Part shown: piece by piece, positions 42,901 through 51,928 of the stretch
How the letters are laid out: each line of letters begins with the position of its first letter
Position numbering within the stretch: position 1 is the first letter of the stretch
Assembly: GCA_029982205.1 (NCBI GenBank)
Contig: JARRCM010000005.1
Location: 1 to 64,000, forward strand
Length of the DNA: 64,000 nt
Source of the DNA: Thermosediminibacterales bacterium
GTDB taxonomy: Bacteria > Bacillota > Thermosediminibacteria > Koleobacterales > JARRCM01
Reading direction: 5' to 3'
Program-made: the position numbers and the translations under genes
Notes under the pieces: generated by a model
What the model was told of the DNA's origin: nothing
Database searches by the model: none
What the model saw: the letters and a program-made list of their open reading frames with translations, nothing else

Positions 42901-43668
42901 TTATATGCCGAAAAGTTCCTCTGCATTTTTGGTTGTAGCGTCCGCAAGGGTTTCATACGAAATGCCTTTAAGTTCTGCAATCTTTTCGGCTACATGTATT
43001 ACATAAGCAGGTTCATTTCTCTTGCCCCTGTGTGGCTGAGGAGTAAGATAGGGGCAATCTGTCTCAATTAATAAGCGTTCAAGTGGAATATTTTTGGCTA
43101 CTTCCTGTAATCGCCGGGCGTTTGAAAATGTTACAGGACCTGCAATGGAAATATAAAATCCCATATCTATACATTCTTTAGCCATTTCCCAGCTGCCTGA
43201 AAAACAGTGCAGTACACCACCGATTCTACCTGCACGTTCATCTTTAAGAATTTTCAGGGTATCACCATGAGCGTCCCGGTCATGGACAACAATAGGGAGA
43301 TTTACCTGTTTGGCAAGGTTTATTTGATATATAAAAACTTTTTTTTGAACTTCTTTAGGTGAAAGGTTTCTGTAATAATCAAGACCTATCTCACCAACAG
43401 CTACTACCTTTTTTGAGTTCCTGCACAGGCTATACAGCTCTTCAAAAACCATTTCATCAGCATCTTTTGCATCATGTGGATGTACCCCTACAGCAGCAAA
43501 CAGCATTTCATGATTTTCGGCCTGTTCCACTGCTTTAAGGGATGAAGGCAGGTCATATCCGATGTTTATAATCTTGTTAACATCGCTGGCTTTAGCCCGT
43601 TTTATAACCTTTTCAAAATCTTTTTCAAATTTCCTGTCGTTAAGATGGGCATGTGTATCAATTAACAA
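42901..43668 (-). CDS. tatD: TatD-family metal-dependent deoxyribonuclease
   Basis: 255 residues. TIM-barrel hydrolase with metal ligands in DTHAHLND (about 4-11), Glu in VGEIGLDYYR (about 90-99), His in VVHDRDAH, HCFSGSW and Asp in IETDCPYLTP (about 199-208). It is a 3'-5' DNase/processing nuclease. The start is TTG 43668 with AGGAGG; it follows metG by 15 bp, so the two are probably co-transcribed under the methionine T-box. Confidence 0.95.
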   Translation of the reverse strand: MLIDTHAHLNDRKFEKDFEKVIKRAKASDVNKIINIGYDLPSSLKAVEQAENHEMLFAAVGVHPHDAKDADEMVFEELYSLCRNSKKVVAVGEIGLDYYRNLSPKEVQKKVFIYQINLAKQVNLPIVVHDRDAHGDTLKILKDERAGRIGGVLHCFSGSWEMAKECIDMGFYISIAGPVTFSNARRLQEVAKNIPLERLLIETDCPYLTPQPHRGKRNEPAYVIHVAEKIAELKGISYETLADATTKNAEELFGI

Positions 43669-43683
43669 AACTTTCTTCCTCCT

Positions 43684-45609
43684 TTATTTAACCCTTAACC
43701 CTGTATCAATCAATTTATCCGTAGTCAGCAGTGATAATTCACCTTCTTTTGAAACCGCCAGAATCATCCCCTTCGATTCGATACCTTTTAATTTGGCAGG
43801 TTTAAGGTTTGCAACAAGAATTACGTTCTTGCCTATTAGTTCTTCTGGCAAGTAGTGTTTTGCTATCCCTGATACTACCTGACGTTTTTCCCCACCAACA
43901 TCAAGAATCAATTTCAAAAGCTTATCAGTTTTTTCTACTTTTTCCGCTTCTAATACCCTTGCTACTCTGAGGTCCATTCTGGCAAACTCATCAATCGTTA
44001 TCATAGCTTCTTTCTTGGGTTCAGCATCTTTGTCTTCTTTTTCATCGGCCTCTTTCAAGTCATCTTCAGCCTCTATCCTCGGAAAAATGGGGTCCCCTTT
44101 GTTGATTTTTGTTCCTGCCGAAAGTTTACCCCATGTTTGGATGCTTTCCCATGTCTGAAGATTGCTGTCTTTAAGACCCATCTGATACCATATCTTCGGC
44201 GGTGTATTGGGCATAAATGGGCTTATCAACACAGATATTATCCTTATGGATTCAGCAAGGTTATAAAGCACTGTCGCAAGGCGACCTCTTTTTTCCTTAT
44301 CTTTGGCAAGAATCCATGGAGTAGTTTCGTCAATGTACTTGTTTGTACGGGAAATCAGTTTCCATATCTCTGACAGTGCGTTGGAGAACTGCAGGTTATT
44401 CATCAATCCCTCTACTGTATGCGGGACTTTTAAAGCCATCTCTTTAAGTTCTTCATCAAATTTGCCGGTTTCACCGGGTTCGGGAATGATACCATCAAAA
44501 TATCTCTCAATCATTGCAAGTGTCCGATTTACAAGGTTGCCCAGATCATTTGCAAGGTCAAAATTTATCCTGTCTATAAGTGCCTTGTTCGAAAAAACCC
44601 CATCAGCACCAAACGGTATCTCCCTTAACAGAAAATATCTTATAGCATCAACTCCATATTTCTCAACCAAAACTTTAGGGTCTACAACATTTCCTTTAGA
44701 TTTTGACATCTTTCCTCCTTCAAGAATAAGCCACCCATGGCCAAAAACCTTCTTAGGCAAAGGCTGGCCTAACGCCATAAGCATTATCGGCCAGATAATT
44801 GTATGAAAGCGAACAATTTCTTTACCTACAAGGTGAACATCTGCAGGCCAGTATTTACTGTATTTTTCATCATCATCACTCAAAAAACCTAATGCTGTTA
44901 TATAATTTGACAACGCATCAATCCATACATATATTACATGATCGGGATCAAAATCCACAGGAATTCCCCATTTGAAACTTGTCCTCGATACACACAGGTC
45001 TTCCAGACCAGGTTTCAGGAAGTTATTGATCATTTCATTTCTTCGAGATGCCGGTTGAATAAAATCCGGATTTTCTTCAATGTATTTTATCATTCGGTCT
45101 TGATACTTTGACAGTCTAAAGAAATAGGCTTCTTCCTTTATTAATTCCACCGGCCGGCCGCAGTCAGGACAGTTGCCGTTGTCCAGCTGCCTTTCGGTCC
45201 AAAATGACTCACAGGGGGTACAGTACCATCCTTCATAAATTCCTTTATAGATATCACCCTGGTCATAAAGTTTCTTAAAGATTTTTTGAACTGATTTTAC
45301 GTGTCTTTCATCTGTTGTCCTAATAAAATCATCATAGGAAACATCAAGGGTATTCCACAAATCTTTTATCCAATCAACAATTTCATCAACGTACTCTTTT
45401 GGCTGCATGCCCTTTTCTTTGGCGATTCTTTCTATTTTTTGGCCGTGTTCATCTGTTCCTGTAAGGAAAAAAACATCATAACCGGTAAGCCTCTTAAACC
45501 GTGCAGCAGCATCTGCAGCTACAGTAGTGTAAGAATGGCCTATATGAAGTTTATCACTTGGATAATAAATGGGTGTAGTAATGTAAAATGTTTTTTTGTT
45601 TTCTTTCAT
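43684..45609 (-). CDS. metG: Methionyl-tRNA synthetase
   Basis: 641 residues. Class I synthetase with the HIGH motif at about 20-23 (KLHIGHSYT), a four-cysteine zinc knuckle (CTPC...CPDC, about 127-147), the KMSKSKGN loop near 298-305, an anticodon-binding helical domain, and a C-terminal EMAP II-like tRNA-binding domain (about 540-641). The start is ATG 45609 with AAGGAGG; an ATG 36 nt upstream is disfavoured. A T-box leader with an AUG specifier controls it. Confidence 0.97.
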   Translation of the reverse strand: MKENKKTFYITTPIYYPSDKLHIGHSYTTVAADAAARFKRLTGYDVFFLTGTDEHGQKIERIAKEKGMQPKEYVDEIVDWIKDLWNTLDVSYDDFIRTTDERHVKSVQKIFKKLYDQGDIYKGIYEGWYCTPCESFWTERQLDNGNCPDCGRPVELIKEEAYFFRLSKYQDRMIKYIEENPDFIQPASRRNEMINNFLKPGLEDLCVSRTSFKWGIPVDFDPDHVIYVWIDALSNYITALGFLSDDDEKYSKYWPADVHLVGKEIVRFHTIIWPIMLMALGQPLPKKVFGHGWLILEGGKMSKSKGNVVDPKVLVEKYGVDAIRYFLLREIPFGADGVFSNKALIDRINFDLANDLGNLVNRTLAMIERYFDGIIPEPGETGKFDEELKEMALKVPHTVEGLMNNLQFSNALSEIWKLISRTNKYIDETTPWILAKDKEKRGRLATVLYNLAESIRIISVLISPFMPNTPPKIWYQMGLKDSNLQTWESIQTWGKLSAGTKINKGDPIFPRIEAEDDLKEADEKEDKDAEPKKEAMITIDEFARMDLRVARVLEAEKVEKTDKLLKLILDVGGEKRQVVSGIAKHYLPEELIGKNVILVANLKPAKLKGIESKGMILAVSKEGELSLLTTDKLIDTGLRVK

Positions 45610-45647
45610 TAAAGTTCGCCTCCTTTGTTTAAAAAACCTTACCAAAC

Positions 45648-45960
45648 AAAAAACCCCCGCCCTTCATTAGGGACGAGGGAATGCCTCGTGTTACCACCCA
45701 AATTCGCCATAACCTCACGGTTAAAGCCTCTCTAAGTATTGAGCCGATACTCAATACCCTCGGTATTAACGGACCAGACTCTCCGGCTCAACCTAATAAC
45801 CGATTATAGAGCTATAATCGGGGTTCAGCCGAGCGGTTCAGGGGCCATCTTCAATACAGCCTTCAACTGCCGGCTTTCACCTTTCCCGGCTCTCTTTTAA
45901 GTTTCACACTGTATTTACTCTTCCCGTCATCACCTTTTAGAATCAGGTTATGAAATTATA
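45648..45960 (-). ncRNA. T-box leader of metG (methionine specifier AUG)
   Basis: The minus strand has the T-box TGGGTGGTAACACGAGG at 45700-45684, then a terminator (stem within 45679-45654, T run 45653-45648). Stem I contains an AGTA motif and the specifier reading GAA-G-ATG (GAA 45852-45850, ATG 45848-45846). The register is identical to that of the proBA leader. Confidence 0.93.
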
Positions 45961-45966
45961 TATTAA

Positions 45967-45995
45967 ACTATACAGAAACTTCTGTTAGATGTCAA
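45967..45995 (-). promoter_or_regulatory. Promoter of the metG T-box leader
   Basis: On the minus strand TTGACA (45995-45990) and TATAGT (45972-45967) are 17 bp apart. Confidence 0.85.
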
Positions 45996-46039
45996 GTTGA
46001 ATTGGTGTGTATGAATATATAAAAACATCAAAAATGGGG

Positions 46040-46068
46040 TTGACTTTTATTTACAATTCTGGTATGCT
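46040..46068 (+). promoter_or_regulatory. Promoter of abrB
   Basis: TTGACT (46040-46045) and TATGCT (46063-46068) are 17 bp apart, 44 bp upstream of the abrB start and divergent from the metG promoter. Confidence 0.8.
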
Positions 46069-46100
46069 TTATACAAATGCTTGTCGAAACTTGTATAAAG
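46067..46100. promoter_or_regulatory. 10-bp inverted repeat across the abrB transcription start
   Basis: CTTTATACAA (46067-46076) and TTGTATAAAG (46091-46100) are exact inverted repeats with a 14-bp spacer. They overlap the -10 edge and end at the RBS, so the element could be an operator or a 5'-UTR hairpin that limits translation. Confidence 0.55.
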
Positions 46101-46111
46101 GGGGCGAATTC

Positions 46112-46351
46112 ATGAAATCCACCGGTATTGTAAGAAAAGTAGACGAACTGGGCAGGGTTGTATTACCTATTGAGCTCAGAAGGACTCTGAATATTGCTAA
46201 AAAAGACGCTTTGGAGATTTATGTCGACAATGACAAAATAGTATTAAAGAAATATGAACCTGCTTGCATATTCTGTGGCAATGTCGATAATGTAGTTAAT
46301 TTTAAAGGTAAAAACATATGCCATGACTGTTTAGAAGAATTAAGGAGCTAA
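46112..46351 (+). CDS. abrB: AbrB-family transition-state regulator
   Basis: 79 residues. The SpoVT/AbrB swapped-hairpin DNA-binding domain spans about 1-46 (GIVRKVDELGRVVLPIELRR). The C-terminal part carries two CxxC pairs (CIFC near 52-55 and CHDC near 70-73), suggesting a zinc or redox knot. AbrB proteins repress stationary-phase and sporulation genes during growth. The start is ATG 46112 after AAGGGGG. It occupies its Bacillus position between metG and rsmI, but on the opposite strand. Confidence 0.93.
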   Translation: MKSTGIVRKVDELGRVVLPIELRRTLNIAKKDALEIYVDNDKIVLKKYEPACIFCGNVDNVVNFKGKNICHDCLEELRS

Positions 46352-46375
46352 AAAGCGCCGTCAGGCGCTTTTTAG
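46348..46375. terminator. Bidirectional terminator between abrB and proC
   Basis: A perfect 12-bp stem (46348-46359 with 46364-46375), loop GTCA, A/T-rich at both ends; stop codons of both genes lie in or beside it. Confidence 0.92.
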
Positions 46376-47193
46376 TTTTCATTACCCAGCTCTTTAGAAC
46401 GCTTTTTAGCAGCAGCAACTGCTTTTACAAGGGAATCCTTAAATCCCAATTTATTTAAAACCGACAGACCTGCCATTGTTGTTCCTCCTGGTGAAGTCAC
46501 TTTATTCCTTAAAACCACAGGTTCTTCACCGCTCTCTGCAGCCATCTTAGCAGCTCCTAAAACCGTCTGTATTGCCAGCTCCTTCGAAACATCTTTATTA
46601 AGCCCAGCTTGAACGCCTGCATCTATCAAGGCCTCTATCATCAAATAAACGTAAGCCGGTCCGCTTCCGCTAAGCCCTGTAACCGCATCCATGTCTTCCT
46701 CATTAACAGTTACTACCCGGCCCACGGCCGAAAAAATCTGTTTAGCAATATCAATATGTTCTCTATCAGCCCATTTTCCTCCGCATAATGCTGTGGCTGA
46801 TTCTTTTATCATACATGAAGTATTGGGCATAGACCTTACAACCGCTGCTTTTTCTGTTAGAAAGCTCTCAATAAACGAAGTGCTAATACCAGCGGCTACA
46901 GATACAACAACCTGGCTGCTTTTTATGTATTGCCCAATTTCTTCCAATAGTCCTTTTATATCCTGAGGTTTAACGGCCAAAATTACAACATTCGATTTTT
47001 CTATCACTTCAAATTTGTCTCGGGTTATATCGATACCCCATTTTTCGTTCAATTTATGCAACCTTTCAACATTATTTCGGTTAGTTATGATGATGTTTTC
47101 AGGCTTTATTTTTTCAGAAGTTAAAAGACCGCCGATAATGGCTTCTGCCATTGAACCGGCACCTATAAATCCTATAATCTTGTTTTTAAGCAT
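46372..47193 (-). CDS. proC: Pyrroline-5-carboxylate reductase
   Basis: 273 residues. It catalyses the last step of proline synthesis, with NAD(P)H. Rossmann GFIGAGSMAEAIIGG (about 8-22), VRSMPNTSC (about 118-126) and the signature region VTSPGGTTMAGL near 232-243 are present. The start is ATG 47193 after a G-rich RBS. It is separate from proBA and has no T-box of its own. Confidence 0.96.
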   Translation of the reverse strand: MLKNKIIGFIGAGSMAEAIIGGLLTSEKIKPENIIITNRNNVERLHKLNEKWGIDITRDKFEVIEKSNVVILAVKPQDIKGLLEEIGQYIKSSQVVVSVAAGISTSFIESFLTEKAAVVRSMPNTSCMIKESATALCGGKWADREHIDIAKQIFSAVGRVVTVNEEDMDAVTGLSGSGPAYVYLMIEALIDAGVQAGLNKDVSKELAIQTVLGAAKMAAESGEEPVVLRNKVTSPGGTTMAGLSVLNKLGFKDSLVKAVAAAKKRSKELGNEN

Positions 47194-47315
47194 AAAAAAT
47201 TCCCCCCCTTAGTTGTTCATTTGAAAAATCAGAACTCTTGTATAAAAAATATCAAACAGGTTTGGTTAAGTCAAGCTATCATGATTTGAGTTTTAATGGT
47301 GGATGGTCACCTGAT

Positions 47316-48188
47316 TTATTCTAAATCGAATGACTCCCGGTAAACTTTTGTTTTGGGAAGGTTCCTATCTTTAGCAACCTTCTTAATTGATTCTTTTTTA
47401 GGGATTCCCTGTTCTATATACATCTTTATGTGGTCTTTTATACTTATTTGTTCCCAGCAGGATGTCTGTTCCATTTTTTCTTTATTACCGGAACCGGCCA
47501 CCACAATAGTAAACTCCCCTCTTGGAGTTTTTTCTGCAAAATGTTTTAGAGCATCAGAAATATTTCCCCTAAAGACTTCTTCATATGCTTTAGTCATTTC
47601 CCGGGCTATGGCCAGTTTTCTGTCTCCGAAAATCTCATACATTTGATTAAGGGTTTGTTTTAAACGGTGTGGAGATTCATAAAAAACCATAGTCCGGGTT
47701 TCTGTTTTTAAATCCTTTAACCTTGACTCTCTATCTTTTTTGTTCCTCGGCAAAAAACCTTCAAATATAAACCTTCCCGTTGGAAGGCCTGATATTACTA
47801 CAGCTGCTATCAATGCCGTCGGTCCGGGAATAGGCCTCACTTCAATACCTGCTTCAATGGCTTCTTTAACAAGGTCTTCTCCGGGATCGGAAATTCCCGG
47901 CATACCCGCATCAGATACCATCACCACATTATTACCTGTTGTGAGTTTATCGATAATTTCATGTTTTCGATAGTTTTTGTTATGTTCATGGTAACTTATC
48001 AAAGGAACTTTTATTCTGTATCTGTTTAACAGTTTCAAGGTATGCCTGGTATCTTCAGCAGCAATAAAGTCTGCTTTCCGTAAAACCTTCAGAGCCCTTA
48101 TTGTTATATCTTCAAGATTTCCTATAGGAGTTGCGCATAAATATAAAATTCCTCGTTTTCCTTTATCTATTGTTTTATCACTGTCCAC
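47316..48188 (-). CDS. rsmI: 16S rRNA (cytidine(1402)-2'-O)-methyltransferase
   Basis: 290 residues, tetrapyrrole-methylase fold. It shows LYLCATPIGNLEDITIRAL (about 15-33), AAEDTRHTLKLL, SYHEHN, VSDAGMPGISDPG (about 89-101) and PGPTALIAAVVISG. It 2'-O-methylates C1402 of 16S rRNA. The start is set at GTG 48188, which overlaps the end of the methyltransferase gene upstream by 11 nt and has AGGGG before it; an in-frame ATG at 48224 is further inside that gene. Confidence 0.93.
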   Translation of the reverse strand: MDSDKTIDKGKRGILYLCATPIGNLEDITIRALKVLRKADFIAAEDTRHTLKLLNRYRIKVPLISYHEHNKNYRKHEIIDKLTTGNNVVMVSDAGMPGISDPGEDLVKEAIEAGIEVRPIPGPTALIAAVVISGLPTGRFIFEGFLPRNKKDRESRLKDLKTETRTMVFYESPHRLKQTLNQMYEIFGDRKLAIAREMTKAYEEVFRGNISDALKHFAEKTPRGEFTIVVAGSGNKEKMEQTSCWEQISIKDHIKMYIEQGIPKKESIKKVAKDRNLPKTKVYRESFDLE

Positions 48189-48951
48189 TGTTAAGCAACC
48201 CCTGTCTTTCGGCGTTTTCACCATAAACTGACATTATCTGTTCAGAATAAACGCCTTTCTCTTTATATATATAGAGCGAAGGAAGCACCTTCATTTCAGG
48301 ATTGCCTCCTTTTACAGACTCTATTAATACCATGTTCGGCGGCGAATCAAACGTCGAATGGACAAACTTAATTTTCTTCGGTTCTATTTTGTGTTTCTTC
48401 ATATAGCAGAATATATCAGGCAATCGTCGGGTTCTATGTATCAAAAAAAATCTGCCGCCTTTTTTTAATAACATCCCCGCAGCACTAATAACCCCTTCAA
48501 GATTTACAAAAAGTTCATGTTTTGCACACGCTTTAACAGGGTCGGGATTTATTTTGCCCGTGCCTATTTCTCTAAATGGAGGATTTGAAACAACTACATC
48601 ATATTTTCCTCTTCCAAGCTTTTGGGGAGCGTCTTTCATGTCCATTGAAAGTATCTCGATTTTATGTTCCAACCCATTTAATTTCACGCTTCTTTCTGCC
48701 ATATCCGCTACAGTATCCAAAATCTCGATACCGTATATCTTTTTGGCTGGTGTTTTTGCTGAAAGCAGTAGGGAAATAACCCCTGTGCCGCAGCCGAGAT
48801 CTACAACTGTCTCGCCTTTTTTAACGGTCACAAAGTTAGACAACAATACGGCATCTATGGAAAAACAGTATGATTTGGGGTTTTGGATTATTTTGAGGTT
48901 TTTACATACAAGGTCATCAATTCGTTCATTGGGTTTTAATAAATCCATCAT
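48178..48951 (-). CDS. yabB: tRNA1(Val) (adenine(37)-N6)-methyltransferase family (YabB/TrmN6)
   Basis: 257 residues. The SAM-binding VVDLGCGTGVISLLL (about 49-63) and catalytic VVSNPPF (about 121-127) mark an N6-adenine methyltransferase of the TrmN6 group. It starts at ATG 48951 (a second ATG follows directly) behind GGAGG. In Bacillus, yabA and yazA flank this gene; both are absent here. Confidence 0.92.
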   Translation of the reverse strand: MMDLLKPNERIDDLVCKNLKIIQNPKSYCFSIDAVLLSNFVTVKKGETVVDLGCGTGVISLLLSAKTPAKKIYGIEILDTVADMAERSVKLNGLEHKIEILSMDMKDAPQKLGRGKYDVVVSNPPFREIGTGKINPDPVKACAKHELFVNLEGVISAAGMLLKKGGRFFLIHRTRRLPDIFCYMKKHKIEPKKIKFVHSTFDSPPNMVLIESVKGGNPEMKVLPSLYIYKEKGVYSEQIMSVYGENAERQGLLNSGQ

Positions 48952-48999
48952 TTACCAGTCTGGCCTCCTGTTTTTTAACATGTCCCATAAAACCCTGCA

Positions 49000-50961
49000 T
49001 CATTGTTGAAAAACAAAACGCTGTATACGATGATTGCCTGAATCTGCGATAAGCAAACTGCCATCTTTATCAACCCACAAACCTTTAGGATAATACAGCT
49101 GTTTTGCCCCATGACCGAAACTGCCATATGAACCAAGATAATCGCCATCTGAAGAAAATTTCATTATTCTATGATTATAAGTATCGGATACGTATATATT
49201 ATCCTGACTATCCACTGCTATGCCCTGAGGCCCATTTATATCTCCTTCTTCATCAGAAATTCCAAACCCATCTTCTTCACCGCCGCTGTGGCCGAACCTC
49301 AGCAGCAGTTTGCCTTTCGGGCTGAACTTAGTAATATTTCCGTCAAGGGAATTAAGCACATAGATTTCTCCCTGTGAATCAAAAACGGCTTTAAATGGGT
49401 TTGGAGTCGGTAGCTCCCTTAAATACTCGCCCCTATTGTTAAATACCTGAATCCTGCTGTTATAAAAATCGGCGACATATATATCGTGTTCTTTGCTTAT
49501 AGATATTCCAGTTGGGCCTTTTTCTATTCCATATGAATCATAAACTCCAAAATCACCCTTGCCTTCTCCTCTTCCGCCAAAACCTGATTCAAAACGACCT
49601 TGTAGGTTAAATTTTTGAACCATATCTAAATCAAGTATATACACATAACCATTGGAATCTACCGCTATATCCTGCGGATTTGCAAAAAAACCTGAATTGT
49701 ATCCGCTTGTAAATTCTGTTAAAAAACGCCCTTCTGAGTCAAATTTCATTGCTCTGAAGTTAAGCGGATCGTCAATGTATGGATCACCGCTTAAAATATA
49801 CACATTGCCATCATCATCTCCAGTCACGGCATGGGGAAACACAAAGGCTGATGAATATTTCTTGCTCCCTATACTGTAAAGATATTCTCCTTTTGAATCA
49901 AAAGCCTGAATTCGATGGTTATAAGGATCAACAACATAAATGATGTCATCTGAACTCACAGCCAAAGTGGTGGGCCCATTACTTCCGTATTGTTCGCCAA
50001 TCTTTCCAAAACGACCTTCCCTGCTCCCCATCCCGCCAAATCTGGAAATCACCTTGCCATCAGAAGAAATCTTAAAAACATTATAAGAACCATAATCTGT
50101 CACATATAAACAGCTCTGACTGTCAACCCCTATATCTATAAGCTGTGTGAAAATACCGTTAACATCATCATTATTGATCTCTTTTTTAAATCTCCCTTTA
50201 GGGTCAAACACCTGTATCCGATTATTCAAGGTATCATTCACATAAATGTTACCTGATTTGTCTACACAAAGGCCATTTGGACCCAGATAAAATTCCGAAC
50301 CTTCTGCGCCTAACTCGCCAGGTTTCTCACCACGACCGCCTATTTTATCTATAACCCTACCTTCTTTATTTATTCTCCATATCTTATCAAAACTTAACAC
50401 TACTAATTCTCCTGAAGGGCTCAAGTCTATACTTCTGGGAACAAAACCGTCACTCTCGTCATCATTAAATTCTATCTTTTTCAGCAGACTGCCGTTAGAG
50501 CTGTAAACCCAGATACATCTTGACTCAATGTCAGAAACATATACACTTCCATCTACAGCCACCTCAATATCTGTGGGCATCTTCAGGCCATCAGATTTAT
50601 CGGCCAATTTTCCCACGAAATTGCCGTGTTTATCAAACTTTTTAACCATGCCTTTAATGGAATACAGATCTATAACATAAATATCCTGATTTTTTCCAAC
50701 TGCCAGGCTGACAGGGTAACCAATAACACTATCTTCTATTCCATAGACCACAGTCTCGCCGGTAAAATCCTCGGTTTCTGTTGATCCCTGCTCGGGTATG
50801 CTTTTTTCGTCTTTCTGGTCGGAATCGGTTTGGTTTTGCTGTTCAGGTTTGTTTGAATCATCCTTATAATAGTCAGATCCGGCTCCATCGGTCCTACAGC
50901 CAACGAGAACAAATAAAATCATCGCCAAAACAAACAGTAATGCCAGTATTCTGGTTTTCAC
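49000..50961 (-). CDS. NHL-repeat beta-propeller lipoprotein
   Basis: 653 residues. A lipoprotein signal (LLFVLAMILFVLVGC) ends at a lipobox Cys near residue 22, followed by an acidic, low-complexity linker. About ten NHL repeats, seen as recurring D-x-x-G-N-I-Y-V-x-D and NHRIQ/F-D blocks, fill the rest and should form one or more propellers on the outer face of the membrane. NHL propellers bind protein, RNA or glycans, so the role is unknown. The start is GTG 50961 with GGAGGG. It lies where yabA would be. Confidence 0.88.
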   Translation of the reverse strand: MKTRILALLFVLAMILFVLVGCRTDGAGSDYYKDDSNKPEQQNQTDSDQKDEKSIPEQGSTETEDFTGETVVYGIEDSVIGYPVSLAVGKNQDIYVIDLYSIKGMVKKFDKHGNFVGKLADKSDGLKMPTDIEVAVDGSVYVSDIESRCIWVYSSNGSLLKKIEFNDDESDGFVPRSIDLSPSGELVVLSFDKIWRINKEGRVIDKIGGRGEKPGELGAEGSEFYLGPNGLCVDKSGNIYVNDTLNNRIQVFDPKGRFKKEINNDDVNGIFTQLIDIGVDSQSCLYVTDYGSYNVFKISSDGKVISRFGGMGSREGRFGKIGEQYGSNGPTTLAVSSDDIIYVVDPYNHRIQAFDSKGEYLYSIGSKKYSSAFVFPHAVTGDDDGNVYILSGDPYIDDPLNFRAMKFDSEGRFLTEFTSGYNSGFFANPQDIAVDSNGYVYILDLDMVQKFNLQGRFESGFGGRGEGKGDFGVYDSYGIEKGPTGISISKEHDIYVADFYNSRIQVFNNRGEYLRELPTPNPFKAVFDSQGEIYVLNSLDGNITKFSPKGKLLLRFGHSGGEEDGFGISDEEGDINGPQGIAVDSQDNIYVSDTYNHRIMKFSSDGDYLGSYGSFGHGAKQLYYPKGLWVDKDGSLLIADSGNHRIQRFVFQQ

Positions 50962-51093
50962 GGAGCATCCCTCCATTTTATGTTAATATTATTATTTCTA
51001 CTTCTACAGATGTATTCCTTCTTTTAAACAGAAATGAGTGTTTCTAAAAATTATATGACGAACGGCCTGTCAAAAAGTTTCATTTAAAATTAA

Positions 51094-51119
51094 ATAAATC
51101 GGCCAAAAGGCCGATTTAA
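51094..51119. terminator. Terminator after the zinc metallopeptidase gene
   Basis: TAAATCGGCC (51095-51104) pairs with GGCCGATTTA (51109-51118) around AAAA; the minus-strand 3' side is AT-rich. Confidence 0.75.
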
Positions 51120-51142
51120 TGTTTCATAATTTTTAAATCAAA

Positions 51143-51841
51143 TTAATCATTGTCTCTATAAATTCCTGCTATGGCCAGAAGTCTTAAAAGCTGCAGAACT
51201 GCCATTACTGTCGCTGCCACATAAGTAAGGGCTGCAGCCGAAAGCACTTTCCTTGTGTGAGGAACTTCTTCTCTCATTATAAAACCTCCAGCTTCTAAAG
51301 CCTCAATAGCACGGGAGCTTGCATTAAACTCTACAGGTAACGTAACAAGCTGGAACAATACCGCTGCAGCAAAAGCCAATATTCCTATATACATTAAATT
51401 TCCGGAGCGAAAAATTAAACCCATAAAAAACAGTGGAAATGCCATTTGAGAACCTATATTTGCAATCGGTACTATTGAATTTCTGATGGATAAAGGAACA
51501 TAGCCAAGGTCGTGTTGAATGGCATGACCTGTTTCATGAGCAGCAACTCCAAGAGATGCAAGGGAACTTCCGCTGTATACCTCATCTGATAGGCGCAAAA
51601 CCTTTGTGCGGGGGTCATAATGATCTGTAAGTCTGCCCGCGATTCTTTCAATTTTAACATCATATAATCCATGATTATCTAACAATCTCCGTGCCACCTG
51701 AGCTCCTGTCAGGCCGCTTGAGGCCCTCACCCGCAGATATTTTGCAAATGTAGACTGAATTTTTGCCTGTGCATACATGGCAAGGGCTAAAGCCGGAAGA
51801 AGGATTATCATCGTAGGATCAAAATAAAAAGGGAAAAACAT
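51143..51841 (-). CDS. Membrane zinc metallopeptidase (YugP-like)
   Basis: 232 residues. The zinc motif HETGHAIQH lies near 101-109, with about four transmembrane segments: one at the N-terminus (TMIILLPALALAMYA) and three after the motif. It resembles the YugP family of integral-membrane neutral zinc proteases, whose substrates are unknown. The start is ATG 51841 with AAGGAGGG. It sits between the NHL lipoprotein gene and yaaT. Confidence 0.9.
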   Translation of the reverse strand: MFFPFYFDPTMIILLPALALAMYAQAKIQSTFAKYLRVRASSGLTGAQVARRLLDNHGLYDVKIERIAGRLTDHYDPRTKVLRLSDEVYSGSSLASLGVAAHETGHAIQHDLGYVPLSIRNSIVPIANIGSQMAFPLFFMGLIFRSGNLMYIGILAFAAAVLFQLVTLPVEFNASSRAIEALEAGGFIMREEVPHTRKVLSAAALTYVAATVMAVLQLLRLLAIAGIYRDND

Positions 51842-51928
51842 TTTTCAACCCTCCTTTTTCAACCATAGTTTTGTTTATACCCCATAAGGGTATGCTTGCC
51901 TTAATTATATTCACACTTAATTAAAAAG

